From Primorskyibacter sedentarius (GTDB taxonomy: Bacteria > Pseudomonadota > Alphaproteobacteria > Rhodobacterales > Rhodobacteraceae): a stretch of DNA of 64,000 nucleotides. The notes under the pieces are model-generated. The model was given only the letters and a program-made list of their open reading frames with translations. It was not told the DNA's origin and made no database searches. The stretch covers positions 124,001 to 188,000 of the forward strand of contig NZ_SLZU01000004.1 in assembly GCF_004342065.1 (NCBI RefSeq). The letters are read 5' to 3'. The first letter of the stretch is position 1. Each line of letters starts with the position of its first letter. Shown piece by piece: positions 46,849-55,870 of the stretch. The position numbers and the translations under genes were made by a program.

Positions 46849-47993
46849 AACAAATGCCCCGATTTTGCGGCCTTGGTAGCGAGGTAACCCTCGTTCTGCG
46901 CGGTCTTGCCGACCTGAAGCGGCACGCGTTCCGTGACGGCGATGCCGTGTTTTTCCATCATCGCGATCTTGGCAGGGTTGTTGGTCAGGAGCCTGACGGA
47001 TGAAAACCCCAGCTTCTTCAGGATATCCGCACCGATGCGAAAATCGCGCTCGTCATCTTCGAAGCCCAGCCGGTGATTGGCCTCGACCGTGTCGAACCCC
47101 TGATCCTGAAGCGAATAGGCGCGCATCTTGTTGGCAAGCCCAATGCCGCGCCCTTCTTGATTGAGGTAGAGCAGGACGCCGGAGCCTTCCTCTCCCATCT
47201 GGGCGAGGGCCGCGCGCAGTTGCGGGCCGCAATCGCATTTCAGGCTGCCCATCAGATCGCCGGTGAAACAGGCCGAATGCAGCCGTGCAAGCACCGGCAC
47301 GTTGCGGGCGGGCTTGCCGATTTCCATCGCGTAATGCTCTTCGCTGCCGTCTTCGGGGCGAAAGACATGCAGGCGCCCGGTCTCTGACACGGACACGGGC
47401 AGGCGGGCCGCGACAATCTCGGACAGGGGGCTGAGGCTTTGCAGCAGGGGCGCCACGGTGGGGGTTTCAAGCCGCGTCAGCCCGTGTTGCGCCGCAAATC
47501 CGCGGGCATCCTTCAGCGGCAGCACCAATGCGGCAGGAAGCAATCGCGCGGATTTGGCAAGAGCGACGGCAAGGCGGTGCGGCGTGGCATCGCCCTCGCG
47601 CCGGGTCAGGAAGGGGCCCTTCATCGGCTTGCGCAGGTCGTCGGCCGGATCGGCAAGCCCCCGCACCCAGTCTGGCGTCGCGTCATCGGGCAGGGCAACG
47701 CGGGCCACATCGCCGTCATAGGCGCGCGCTTTCAGCGTCGCCGCCCGCCGCCCGGTCAGCGCCAGATCCACCGGCCCCAGCGTCTTGGCAAAGGCAAGCC
47801 GTTCCGGCGTCAGCGTCTCGGCCGCCAGAAGAAGCGCAGGAGAGGCCCCATCTAGAACGACAGGCACGCCCATGCGCAGGTCCGCACGTGCGCGCGAAAG
47901 CATTTCCTTGGGGTCGGGGGAAAAGGGCATCTGGGTCTCGATTGCTGCAATCCGCCTTGGACGTGTAACGAAAGCGCCCCGGAATTGAAACAT
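46845..47993 (-). CDS. ribA: GTP cyclohydrolase II
   Basis: First step of riboflavin synthesis, opening GTP to a diaminopyrimidine and formate. The C-terminal half holds the zinc site [15 protein letters not shown], the [14 protein letters not shown] motif and TNNPAKI. The N-terminal 170 residues form an extra domain seen in alphaproteobacterial RibA and not a working RibB. The start is uncertain: the ATG at 47993 has GAGAG nearby, the ATG at 47930 (MPFSPDP) lacks a good site but matches family length. Confidence 0.92.
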   Translation of the reverse strand: MFQFRGAFVTRPRRIAAIETQMPFSPDPKEMLSRARADLRMGVPVVLDGASPALLLAAETLTPERLAFAKTLGPVDLALTGRRAATLKARAYDGDVARVALPDDATPDWVRGLADPADDLRKPMKGPFLTRREGDATPHRLAVALAKSARLLPAALVLPLKDARGFAAQHGLTRLETPTVAPLLQSLSPLSEIVAARLPVSVSETGRLHVFRPEDGSEEHYAMEIGKPARNVPVLARLHSACFTGDLMGSLKCDCGPQLRAALAQMGEEGSGVLLYLNQEGRGIGLANKMRAYSLQDQGFDTVEANHRLGFEDDERDFRIGADILKKLGFSSVRLLTNNPAKIAMMEKHGIAVTERVPLQVGKTAQNEGYLATKAAKSGHLL

Positions 47994-48103
47994 ATCCGGA
48001 CTCTCAGGCGTTCCTTTACACGAGGACGTGAGCCCGTTGCAGCAAAACTTGTCCTTCCCGTCGGTTGGGCACATCTAACGATCAGAACACGGAGGACGCC
48101 TGT

Positions 48104-48790
48104 ATGGGACAGCTCAAGAATATTCTGCTCGTCGACGACGACGACGATCTGCGCGAAGCCTTGTCGGAACAGCTTGTTATGACCGAGGATTTCGAGGTCT
48201 TTGAAGCCGGGACCGGCGCGGAGGCGATGACCCGCGTAAAGGAACAGCTATACGACCTGATCGTGCTGGATGTCGGTCTGCCCGACACCGATGGACGAGA
48301 GCTTTGCCGCCTGATGCGCAAGCAAGGCGTGAAGGCGCCTATTCTGATGCTGACGGGCCACGATAGCGATGCAGACACCATTCTGGGTCTGGATGCAGGC
48401 GCGAATGACTACGTGTCGAAGCCCTTCAAATTCCCGGTTCTTCTGGCCCGCATCCGCGCTCAACTGCGCCAGCACGAACAATCCGAAGATGCGGTTTTCC
48501 AGCTTGGGCCGTATACGTTCAAACCGTCGATGAAGATGCTGGTGACAGAGGATGACCGAAAGATCCGTCTTACGGAAAAAGAGACCAACATTCTCAAGTT
48601 CCTCTACCGCTCCAATGACGGTGTTGTCGCGCGCGATACGCTGCTGCACGAGGTTTGGGGTTACAACGCGGGCGTTACAACCCACACGTTAGAGACACAC
48701 ATCTACCGGTTGCGCCAAAAAATTGAGCCGGAACCATCAAATGCACGTCTTTTGGTGACGGAATCAGGCGGTTATAGATTGATCGCCTAA
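48104..48790 (+). CDS. OmpR/PhoB-family response regulator (orphan)
   Basis: A 228-residue two-component regulator. The receiver domain has the acidic pocket DDDDD at 11-15, phospho-acceptor D56 in VLDVGLPDTDG and the conserved lysine in YVSKPF. The C-terminal winged helix (130-228) has LTEKETNILKFLYRSNDGVVARDTLLHEVWGY and THTLETHIYRLRQKI. The start at 48104 follows GGAGG. No histidine kinase is near. It resembles the essential CenR-type regulators of Rhodobacter, but I cannot confirm orthology. Confidence 0.92.
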   Translation: MGQLKNILLVDDDDDLREALSEQLVMTEDFEVFEAGTGAEAMTRVKEQLYDLIVLDVGLPDTDGRELCRLMRKQGVKAPILMLTGHDSDADTILGLDAGANDYVSKPFKFPVLLARIRAQLRQHEQSEDAVFQLGPYTFKPSMKMLVTEDDRKIRLTEKETNILKFLYRSNDGVVARDTLLHEVWGYNAGVTTHTLETHIYRLRQKIEPEPSNARLLVTESGGYRLIA

Positions 48791-48896
48791 GGAAAAAATC
48801 GTACGATGGTATACGTTTTGCCGTAACTGGCACAACTTAAGAGATTTCTTCTCCCGTTGCATGTGCGGGTTATCGCATGCACCTCCCTGTTGGACT

Positions 48897-48925
48897 GACC
48901 CGGGCTTCGGCCTGGGTCTTTTTTT
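48897..48925 (+). terminator. Rho-independent terminator after the response regulator
   Basis: GACCCGGGC (48897-48905), a TTCG loop and GCCTGGGTC (48910-48918) with one wobble, followed by seven T. It is 106 bp past the stop, a distance that leaves room for a small RNA. Confidence 0.93.
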
Positions 48926-49006
48926 GGCCAGACCATTATCTTCGGGCACCCGGCGGCAAGGCAGGGTATCGTCCGGCAAAGCGATTGGTGAGGAAGGTGG
49001 TTTCAG

Positions 49007-49735
49007 ATGGATCATGCACAGGTCATTCAAACGGTTTCGGATGCCACCCGTGAGGTGGACGGGCTTCGCGGGCTTTTCCTGAGCGGAAGCTATGGGAACG
49101 GATGTGCCGACGCCTATAGTGACATCGATTTCATTCTCGTGGCCGAGGAAGGCGCAACCGACAGGATGGCACAGGTTTGGCGGGAAGCAATCGAACAGAG
49201 CGGCGAAATCGTGCTTTGGTGGGATCGCATGACAGTCCCTGTGCTGATCAACGCGATAACGGCGGATTGGGTGCGGACGGATGTGATTATCCTGAAGCCC
49301 GATCAGATGAAGGCCCATTCGCGTGACCGACTAAAGCCGCTTTTCGACCGTGACGGGATCCTCGGCACCTTGCCCGAGGCTGCCGCATCTACGCGGCCCA
49401 ACCCGAAGAAGGCACTGTATCAGTTCGAGGAATTCATAAGGATTCTCGGCTTGCTGCACCTCGCGGTCGGGCGCGAGGAATATATCAACGGCGTTCTGGG
49501 TGTCTTCCATCTTCGGAACCTGCTGGTCGAACTGATGATCGAGGAGACCGGTGCCCCGAACAGGGGCGGCGTGCTGCATCTCAACCGGTTGATCACTGAT
49601 GAACAAAAGGCGCTGTTGACCGCCCTGCCACCGCCCGTGGCCGAACGGGAGGCGATGATAGAGGCACATCTGGCCTATGCGCGGGCCTATCTTCCTTCCA
49701 CGGGCGCGCAAGCGGGCGGAAGCGTTGGGGATTGA
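49007..49735 (+). CDS. Nucleotidyltransferase family protein, probable C-terminal frameshift
   Basis: Aminoglycoside/lincosamide-type nucleotidyltransferase fold, 242 residues as read. The NTase motif GSYGNG (27-32) with D39 and D41 in SDIDF is intact, so the catalytic core should fold. The reading frame ends in a glycine/serine-rich tail at 49735, but the +1 frame from 49701 to a stop at 49815-49817 encodes a well-formed continuation (EALGIDWPERFEAVTW, then LRDTLSIERPYVPE) with high G+C third positions. One extra base near 49691-49700 would explain this. The substrate is unknown; a resistance role should not be assumed. Confidence 0.75.
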   Translation: MDHAQVIQTVSDATREVDGLRGLFLSGSYGNGCADAYSDIDFILVAEEGATDRMAQVWREAIEQSGEIVLWWDRMTVPVLINAITADWVRTDVIILKPDQMKAHSRDRLKPLFDRDGILGTLPEAAASTRPNPKKALYQFEEFIRILGLLHLAVGREEYINGVLGVFHLRNLLVELMIEETGAPNRGGVLHLNRLITDEQKALLTALPPPVAEREAMIEAHLAYARAYLPSTGAQAGGSVGD

Positions 49736-49907
49736 CTGGCCAGAGCGGTTCGAAGCTGTGACGTGGAAACAGTTGCGCGACACGCTGTCGATTGAACGCC
49801 CCTACGTTCCGGAGTGACGGCGGGCGTTCGCCTTGCACCCGGCGCATGATGCGGGCAATGTCGCCGCTCCTGATCCGCCGCAGACCTGTCCAGAACGGAG
49901 CCCGCCG

Positions 49908-50696
49908 ATGCCCTTCACCCTTGCCACATGGAACATCAACTCCGTCCGCCTGCGCGAACCTATTGTTTGCAAGCTCTTGCAGGAAGAGGCACCCGACGTG
50001 CTTTGCCTGCAGGAATGCAAAAGCCCCGTCGACAAGATCCCGCTGGAGGGGTTCAGGGCCCTTGGATACGAACATATCGTTGCGCGCGGTCAGAAGGGCT
50101 ATAACGGGGTCGCGATCCTGTCGAAGCTGCCGATCGAAGATGTGGGCGGGCATGATTTCGTCGGGCTTGGCCACGCGCGCCACGTCGCGGCGCGTCTGGA
50201 AAATGGCGTGACGATCCACAATTTCTATGTGCCAGCAGGCGGGGATGTACCCGACCGCGCGGTGAACGAGAAGTTCGGACAAAAGCTCGACTACCTCACC
50301 GAGATGCGTGACTGGTTCCATGGCGACCGGCCGGAAAAGGCGATCCTGGTGGGGGATCTCAACATCGCCCCGCGCGAGGATGACGTCTGGAGCCACAAGC
50401 AGCTTCTGAAAATCGTCAGCCACACGCCTGTGGAGGTTGAACATCTGGCGCAAACACAGGACGCGGGCAACTGGGTGGATATCACCCGTCAGGATATTCC
50501 CGACGGGCAGCTTTACAGCTGGTGGTCCTACCGCGCGAAGGATTGGAATGCGGCGGACAAGGGGCGCCGGTTGGATCACGTCTGGGCAACTTCCGACATT
50601 TCCAATGCCGGGCATTCCAGCCGCGTCCTGCGCGCTGCGCGCGGATGGGAAAAGCCATCGGACCACGCGCCGGTGTTTGCCAGCTTCGATCTTTAA
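49908..50696 (+). CDS. xth: Exodeoxyribonuclease III
   Basis: AP endonuclease/3'-5' exonuclease of base-excision repair, 262 residues. Motifs: WNINSVRLRE at the start, LQECKS (metal-binding glutamate), GYNGVAILSK, the LVGDLNIAP pair, RRLDHVWAT and SDHAPVFA with the catalytic histidine. The ATG at 49908 has GGAG seven bases upstream; an in-frame ATG at 49833 would add an unrelated proline-rich tail. Confidence 0.95.
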   Translation: MPFTLATWNINSVRLREPIVCKLLQEEAPDVLCLQECKSPVDKIPLEGFRALGYEHIVARGQKGYNGVAILSKLPIEDVGGHDFVGLGHARHVAARLENGVTIHNFYVPAGGDVPDRAVNEKFGQKLDYLTEMRDWFHGDRPEKAILVGDLNIAPREDDVWSHKQLLKIVSHTPVEVEHLAQTQDAGNWVDITRQDIPDGQLYSWWSYRAKDWNAADKGRRLDHVWATSDISNAGHSSRVLRAARGWEKPSDHAPVFASFDL

Positions 50697-50845
50697 CCCC
50701 ATCGCCGCCCATCGCGGTCGCCCGCATGACTGACACACCGGTTTCTGCTTGCGGGACGGGGCCGGAAAAATGCGCCCCCTTGCAACATGCAGCGCCATGG
50801 GCCATCTAGACTGCAACACAAAACGACAGATATGGGATCCGGGAT

Positions 50846-51757
50846 ATGATCGAACTTGGCGCCGCTCCGCAAGCCGATGCAACGCTGATTGAGGACGTGA
50901 CCGAAGCCGATTTCATGGCAAAGGTCGTCGAGGCCAGCCGGACAGTCCCCGTGATCGTCGATTTCTGGGCGCCCTGGTGCGGCCCCTGCAAGACGCTTGG
51001 CCCGCAGCTCGAGGCGGCGGTCACCGCAGCGAAAGGCGCGGTGCGCATGGCCAAGGTCAATGTCGACGAAGCGCAGTCAATCGCTGGCCAGTTGCAAATC
51101 CAGTCCATTCCCACGGTCTATGCGTTCTGGCAGGGCCAACCGATTGACGGGTTTCAGGGCGCGGTCCCGGAATCTGAATTGAAGGCATTCGTGGACCGGG
51201 TCGTTCAGGCTTCTGGCGGCGATGCGTCGGGCGGGCTTGACGAAGCGATGGCCGCGGCCGAGGAGATGCTGGAACAGGGTGCGGCCGCCGATGCTGCGCA
51301 GATTTTTGGCGCCATCCTGGGCGAAGAGCCCAACCACGCGGGCGCCTATGGCGGGATGGTGCGCGCCCATATCGCGACCGGTGATCTTGAACAGGCAGAG
51401 GCGGTCCTGAACGGTGCCCCTGCCGAAATCAGCTCTGCGCCAGAGCTTGAAGCGGCACATGCGCAGCTTGAACTGGCCAAACAGGCACAGAACGCGGGCC
51501 CGGTGACCGAGCTGCGCGCGCAGGTCGAAAAGACGCCGGACGATCATCAGGCACGGTTTGATCTGGCCCAGGCGCTGTATGCCGGGGGCGATGCTGACGC
51601 GGCCGTCACCGAATTGCTGGAAATCTTCCGGCGCGACCGCGAGTGGAATGACGGTGCGGCCAAGGCGCAGCTGTTCACGATCTTCGAAGCGCTCAAGCCC
51701 AATGACCCGGTCGTGCTGAACGGTCGGCGCAAGTTGAGCTCTTTGATATTTGCCTGA
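50846..51757 (+). CDS. Thioredoxin-TPR protein, CnoX/YbbN-like
   Basis: A 303-residue protein with an N-terminal thioredoxin domain (1-120) and C-terminal TPR-like repeats (about 125-300). The active site WCGPCK (44-49) keeps both cysteines, unlike the E. coli protein where one is lost, so it can act as a reductase as well as a holdase that passes oxidised clients to chaperones. The conserved cis-proline is in QSIPTVYAF. Cytosolic. The LON-N gene follows by 27 bp. Confidence 0.92.
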   Translation: MIELGAAPQADATLIEDVTEADFMAKVVEASRTVPVIVDFWAPWCGPCKTLGPQLEAAVTAAKGAVRMAKVNVDEAQSIAGQLQIQSIPTVYAFWQGQPIDGFQGAVPESELKAFVDRVVQASGGDASGGLDEAMAAAEEMLEQGAAADAAQIFGAILGEEPNHAGAYGGMVRAHIATGDLEQAEAVLNGAPAEISSAPELEAAHAQLELAKQAQNAGPVTELRAQVEKTPDDHQARFDLAQALYAGGDADAAVTELLEIFRRDREWNDGAAKAQLFTIFEALKPNDPVVLNGRRKLSSLIFA

Positions 51758-51784
51758 TCGTCCGACAACGCTAGTTTCAGCGTC

Positions 51785-52426
51785 ATGAGCCGCATAGTCG
51801 ACCTTCCGGACACCATTCCGATCTTCCCGCTGCCGGGCGCGTTGCTGCTGCCCCGCGCGCGGCTGCCGTTGAATATTTTCGAGCCGCGATACCTTCAGAT
51901 GCTGGATGACGCGCTGAAGACCTCTTCGCGGATGATCGGCATGGTGCAACCGTTCGAACGCCCGGAGAGTGCGGATGCGCTTCACAGCATTGGATGTGCG
52001 GGGCGGGTGACGCAGTTTTCGGAAACCGAAGACGGACGCTACATGATCACGCTGGCTGGCATTTCGCGGTTCCGGATCAAGAAAGAGGTGGAGGGCTTCA
52101 CCCCGTACCGCCGCTGTGAAGTGTCTTGGGAAGGGTTCGAAAAGGATCGCAATTCGCATGCAGAGCAGGATGATACGTTCTGCCGCGACAGCTTTCTCAA
52201 GACACTCAGCCGCTATTTCGATGCGCGCGATCTGTCGGCAGACTGGGAAACCCTGCAAGAGGCTGATGACGAGTTGCTGGTAAACTCTCTCTCAATGCTT
52301 CTGGAATTCCCGCCCGAGGATAAGCAGGCCCTGCTGGAGGCCCCCTCGCTGACCACACGGCGGGAAACTCTGGTCACCCTGCTGGAATATGCCCTGCGGG
52401 GTGGTGGAGAGGAATTGATCCAATGA
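51785..52426 (+). CDS. LON N-terminal substrate-binding domain protein
   Basis: A 213-residue stand-alone LON-SB (PUA-like) protein, with [19 protein letters not shown] and [14 protein letters not shown] at the N-terminus, followed by the family helical part. It lacks the AAA and protease domains of Lon, so it probably binds peptides or serves as an adaptor; function unproven. Conserved next to a thioredoxin gene in Rhodobacterales-type gene orders. Overlaps the Trm112-like gene by 4 bp. Confidence 0.92.
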   Translation: MSRIVDLPDTIPIFPLPGALLLPRARLPLNIFEPRYLQMLDDALKTSSRMIGMVQPFERPESADALHSIGCAGRVTQFSETEDGRYMITLAGISRFRIKKEVEGFTPYRRCEVSWEGFEKDRNSHAEQDDTFCRDSFLKTLSRYFDARDLSADWETLQEADDELLVNSLSMLLEFPPEDKQALLEAPSLTTRRETLVTLLEYALRGGGEELIQ

Positions 52427-52608
52427 ACACGACGCCCGAACTGGACCGCCGCATGTTGGAGGCGCTGGTCTGTCCGCACACGCATGCTGTGCTGGAATAC
52501 GACCCCGAAAAGCAAGAGCTGATCTCGCGCAATGCCGGGCTTGCCTATCCGGTGCGCAACGGCATTCCGGTGATGCTGCGCGACGAGGCCCGCGCGCTGA
52601 AGGACTGA
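52423..52608 (+). CDS. Trm112 family protein
   Basis: A 61-residue protein of the YcaR/Trm112 type. In other bacteria these are small zinc-ribbon-like partners of methyltransferases or quality-control factors. Here the first zinc-knuckle is CPHT and later cysteines are absent, so metal binding is probably lost, as in many alphaproteobacterial members. The C-terminal [17 protein letters not shown] is the family signature. Confidence 0.9.
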   Translation: MNTTPELDRRMLEALVCPHTHAVLEYDPEKQELISRNAGLAYPVRNGIPVMLRDEARALKD

Positions 52609-52721
52609 AGAATACAAGTGCCGTCCTGCCCCCGTCGGGCGGGCTCGCGCGCATTCACCGTAAGGTGATTTTCCCTCAGAAGATCCACAGGTTAGCGTCT
52701 TCGCGAAAGGGGGCTTTCCCG

Positions 52722-53123
52722 ATGTACAGACCTATTATTTCTGCGCTGGTTGGCGGGCTTTTCGTCATCGCAATGTCGTGGTTCGGTCTTGCCGCGCTGG
52801 CCGGGGCGCATCCCGGTTGGGACATGCAGGTTGCCCTGATCGGCGCCCCGTTGGGGGCCTTGCTGGCGATGCTTCTGGGCTGGATGGAACGTGTTCGCGC
52901 CGCGTTTATCGCCGGTGTGGTCACAAGCGCGTTGGCCTATGCTCTGGCACTGCGCGGCAAGGCCGCTTTTGCTGCCTCCTACGCTGAGGATCAGCTTGCC
53001 GGCATGTTGTGGTATAACGGCTGGATCGGCCTATGCGTCGGCGTCACGCTGGCCCTGTCTGCGGTGCTTAACCGCGCATCAATTCCGGCAGGTCGCCGGT
53101 CAGCCCCGCCGCCTCTCGCATGA
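52722..53123 (+). CDS. Small integral membrane protein
   Basis: A 133-residue protein with four hydrophobic segments (about 4-28, 36-52, 58-75, 95-118). No family recognised. I set the ATG at 52722 because it puts the first helix at the N-terminus; a longer frame starts at 52665. Its last 56 bases overlap the 3' end of the opposing ubiH gene, so its proline-rich tail (RSAPPPLA) is antisense to coding sequence. Confidence 0.68.
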   Translation: MYRPIISALVGGLFVIAMSWFGLAALAGAHPGWDMQVALIGAPLGALLAMLLGWMERVRAAFIAGVVTSALAYALALRGKAAFAASYAEDQLAGMLWYNGWIGLCVGVTLALSAVLNRASIPAGRRSAPPPLA

Positions 53124-54285
53124 AACCCCGGCGCAAGGCGGGGACGGCCTGAACCGCCTTCATGCCAAGATCCCGGCCCGCGCGCAGGAGCGGGTTATCG
53201 TTTGAAAACAGCCGGTTGAAGATGTCCGTGGCGCCAGCCAGCGTGGCAGTGTCGAAACGCCGCCATAGCTGATATCGCGCCAGAACATCGGGCTGGGCGA
53301 AATCCTCGCCGCGCTGACGGGCATGGGTCAGCACATGCGCCAGCGCAGCAACATCGCGCAGCCCTGCGTTCAGGCCCTGACCGGCGATCGGGTGCACGCC
53401 ATGCGCCGCATCCCCGACCAGCGCCAGCTTGTCACCGATGAAACTGTTGGCCAGACTCAGCGACAATGGGTAGGTGAACCGGTCGCCCGCAAGGCTGATC
53501 TCTCCCAGGAAATCACCGAAGCGTGGGCGCAAGACGTCCAGATAATCTGCATCCGAAAGGGCGTTGATCCGTTGCGCGGCATCATCGGTTTCGCTCCAGA
53601 CAATAGAGGAACGATTGCCCGGCAGGGGCAGGATCGCGAGCGGCCCGGACGGCATGAAAAATTGATGCGCGATCCCGTGATGCGGCTTTTCATGCGAAAT
53701 GGCGCAAACCAGTGCCGTCTGCCCGTAGCGCCAGCCTGTGCGGCGGATGCCTGCACGCGCGGCCGTGCCACTTTGCCGGCCGTCGGCGCCCACCAGAAGG
53801 CGCCCGTGCAGCTGCGCCCCGTCTTCCAGCGTGACCGTCACGCCGCCGGGCCTGGCCTCTTGCGCTGTCACGCGGCAACCGGGCAGGTGACGGATCGTTT
53901 CGCATCGGTCAACAGACTGCCAGAGCGCGCGCCGCAGGTAACGATCCTCGACCATGTAGCCCATCGGGCCTTCTTCGATCTCGGCATGGTCAAAATGCAG
54001 CCCCAGAAAAGCCGCGCCTTCGCCCGCTCGCCCGTCGGTGACTTTTATTTCCAGCATTGGCTGCGCGTGATCCGCCAGCTCGTCCCATAGCTCAAGACGC
54101 GCCAGCATCCGCTGCGACGCCAAAGCCAGCGCATAGGAGCGCCCGTCGAATTCATTCGCCAGCGCAGTCTCGGCAGGCAGCGCGTCAATAACGGTGGAGG
54201 ACAGGCCCGCTTGTGCGGCTGCCAGTGCAAGGGCAGGACCGTTCAGTCCGCCGCCCACAATCAGAAGATCGGATTCATCTCTCAT
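53068..54285 (-). CDS. ubiH: UbiH/UbiF/VisC/COQ6-family FAD monooxygenase
   Basis: Flavin hydroxylase of ubiquinone synthesis, 405 residues. The FAD motif DLLIVGGGLNGPALALAAAQ opens the protein, the middle has the conserved DGRQSGTA and the C-terminal LVGDAAHGVHPIAGQGLNAGLRD is diagnostic. The start at 54285 follows ACAGG closely; longer in-frame extensions overlap the divergent amidase and are not like the family. Which ring position it hydroxylates cannot be told. Confidence 0.93.
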   Translation of the reverse strand: MRDESDLLIVGGGLNGPALALAAAQAGLSSTVIDALPAETALANEFDGRSYALALASQRMLARLELWDELADHAQPMLEIKVTDGRAGEGAAFLGLHFDHAEIEEGPMGYMVEDRYLRRALWQSVDRCETIRHLPGCRVTAQEARPGGVTVTLEDGAQLHGRLLVGADGRQSGTAARAGIRRTGWRYGQTALVCAISHEKPHHGIAHQFFMPSGPLAILPLPGNRSSIVWSETDDAAQRINALSDADYLDVLRPRFGDFLGEISLAGDRFTYPLSLSLANSFIGDKLALVGDAAHGVHPIAGQGLNAGLRDVAALAHVLTHARQRGEDFAQPDVLARYQLWRRFDTATLAGATDIFNRLFSNDNPLLRAGRDLGMKAVQAVPALRRGFMREAAGLTGDLPELMRG

Positions 54286-54370
54286 ACCTGTCAATATGGC
54301 GGCGGATGCGGGATTGTCCATGCGCCGCGCTGCCGCTACCGTCGCCGCGATCAGACAGGGAGTGGCAGTC

Positions 54371-55699
54371 ATGCAGCAGTGGTCGGAAACAAGTGCCGCA
54401 GAACTTGGACGGGGTATCGGCGCTGGCCAGATCGACCCGGTAGAGCTGACCACGTTTTTCCTTGATCGCATCGGCTCACACCGGCTGGGCAAGGACATAT
54501 ATGCCCGCCTGACGCCAGAGCGCGCGATGGCCGAAGCGCAGGCCGCCGCCGCCCGTGCCAAGGCGGGGCGCCGCCTTTCGCTATTGGACGGGGTGCCGTG
54601 CAGCTGGAAAGATCTCTTCGACACGGCAGGCGTGGCGACAGAGGCCGGATCTGCCCTGCTTGCAGGCCGCGTGCCCGATCATGACGCCAGGGTGCTGCGC
54701 GTGGCGACCTCTATGGGTTTGGTTTGTCTGGGAAAAACGCATATGTCCGAGCTGGCCTTCTCCGGCCTCGGGCTGAACCCGGTCACGCGAACCCCGCCTT
54801 GTGTGAATGACGAAAACGCCGTCGCGGGCGGGTCGTCCTCCGGCGCGGCAACCTCGGTTGCCTTTGGTCTGGCGCCCATCGCGATCGGGTCGGATACCGG
54901 CGGATCGGTGCGCATCCCGGCGGCCTGGAATGATCTGGTGGGGTTGAAAACCACGTCGGGGCTGCTGTCCTTGCAAGGGGTCGTTCCGCTCTGCGCGCGG
55001 TTCGATACGGTTGGCCCGCTCAGCCGGAATGTCGAGGATGCCGCCCTTGCATTGGCAGCCTTGAAAGGCGCGGCCCCGATGGATCTGCGTGGCGCTACGC
55101 TGAAAGGCGCCCGCCTTGCAGAGCTGCGCACCATCGCAGGCGACGATCTGCGCGACGCGCCGGGCGCGGCCTATGCCGCCGCTGTCGAAAAGCTGCGCGC
55201 GGCTGGCGCCAATATTGTGAGGATTGACGCCCCCGAAGTGGCCGACGCGATGAACGACACGGCGGTGCTTTACACGGCAGAGGCTTACGGGCAGTGGCGC
55301 GATGCCATCGAGGCCGCGCCGGACAAGATGTTTGACCGCATCCTAGAGCGGTTCCGGGCCGGGGCAGGGGTCAGCGGGCCGGATTTCGTGGCTGCCTGGC
55401 ACCGGCTGGATGCGCATCGCCGCGTATGGGCTGCGCGCACGGCCGGGTTTGATGCGGTGATCTGCCCGACCGCGCCAATCCTGCCGCCCAATGCCAACCG
55501 GCTGATGACCGACCCGGAATATTACGTCTCGGAGAACCTTCTTGCCCTGCGCAACACCCGGATCGGTAACCTGATGGGCGGCGCGGGGCTGACATTGCCC
55601 ACCGGGCAGCCCAGCTGCGGTATCCTGTTCATGGGCCAGCCATACGGGGAGGAGCGTCTTTTGCGTCTGGGTGCCGCCGCAGAGGCCGCGCTGCGGTGA
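54371..55699 (+). CDS. Amidase signature family hydrolase
   Basis: A 442-residue amidase with the Ser-cis-Ser-Lys triad: K80 in SWKDLFDTAG, the cis-serine in GGSSSG (153-158) and nucleophile S179 in GSDTGGSVRIPA. It resembles GatA but has no gatB/gatC neighbours, so a free-amide substrate such as an indoleacetamide-, urea- or aryl-amide is more likely. The start at 54371 has GGGAG upstream. Confidence 0.93.
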   Translation: MQQWSETSAAELGRGIGAGQIDPVELTTFFLDRIGSHRLGKDIYARLTPERAMAEAQAAAARAKAGRRLSLLDGVPCSWKDLFDTAGVATEAGSALLAGRVPDHDARVLRVATSMGLVCLGKTHMSELAFSGLGLNPVTRTPPCVNDENAVAGGSSSGAATSVAFGLAPIAIGSDTGGSVRIPAAWNDLVGLKTTSGLLSLQGVVPLCARFDTVGPLSRNVEDAALALAALKGAAPMDLRGATLKGARLAELRTIAGDDLRDAPGAAYAAAVEKLRAAGANIVRIDAPEVADAMNDTAVLYTAEAYGQWRDAIEAAPDKMFDRILERFRAGAGVSGPDFVAAWHRLDAHRRVWAARTAGFDAVICPTAPILPPNANRLMTDPEYYVSENLLALRNTRIGNLMGGAGLTLPTGQPSCGILFMGQPYGEERLLRLGAAAEAALR

Positions 55700-55870
55700 A
55701 ACGGGCCCGCCCTGCGCGGCCGGCCGCAGCGCCGTCATCCGCCGCGGCCAATGCGTTCTAAGTGTCACAGCACTCATTTTCCCCCGCCTTTTTCTGGACG
55801 GCCCGCATGCGCTTGGCTATTCTGGGGCAAAGCGGGGCGGCAATGACCCTGCACCTTGAGGCAGTTGAAT

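Noticed and set aside
49007-49735. Antibiotic resistance gene
   Set aside because: Only the generic nucleotidyltransferase motif is visible; family members have many roles and the gene may be frameshifted.
54286-54624. N-terminal extension of ubiH
   Set aside because: It overlaps the amidase start, is low-complexity, and the FAD motif normally opens the protein as at 54285.
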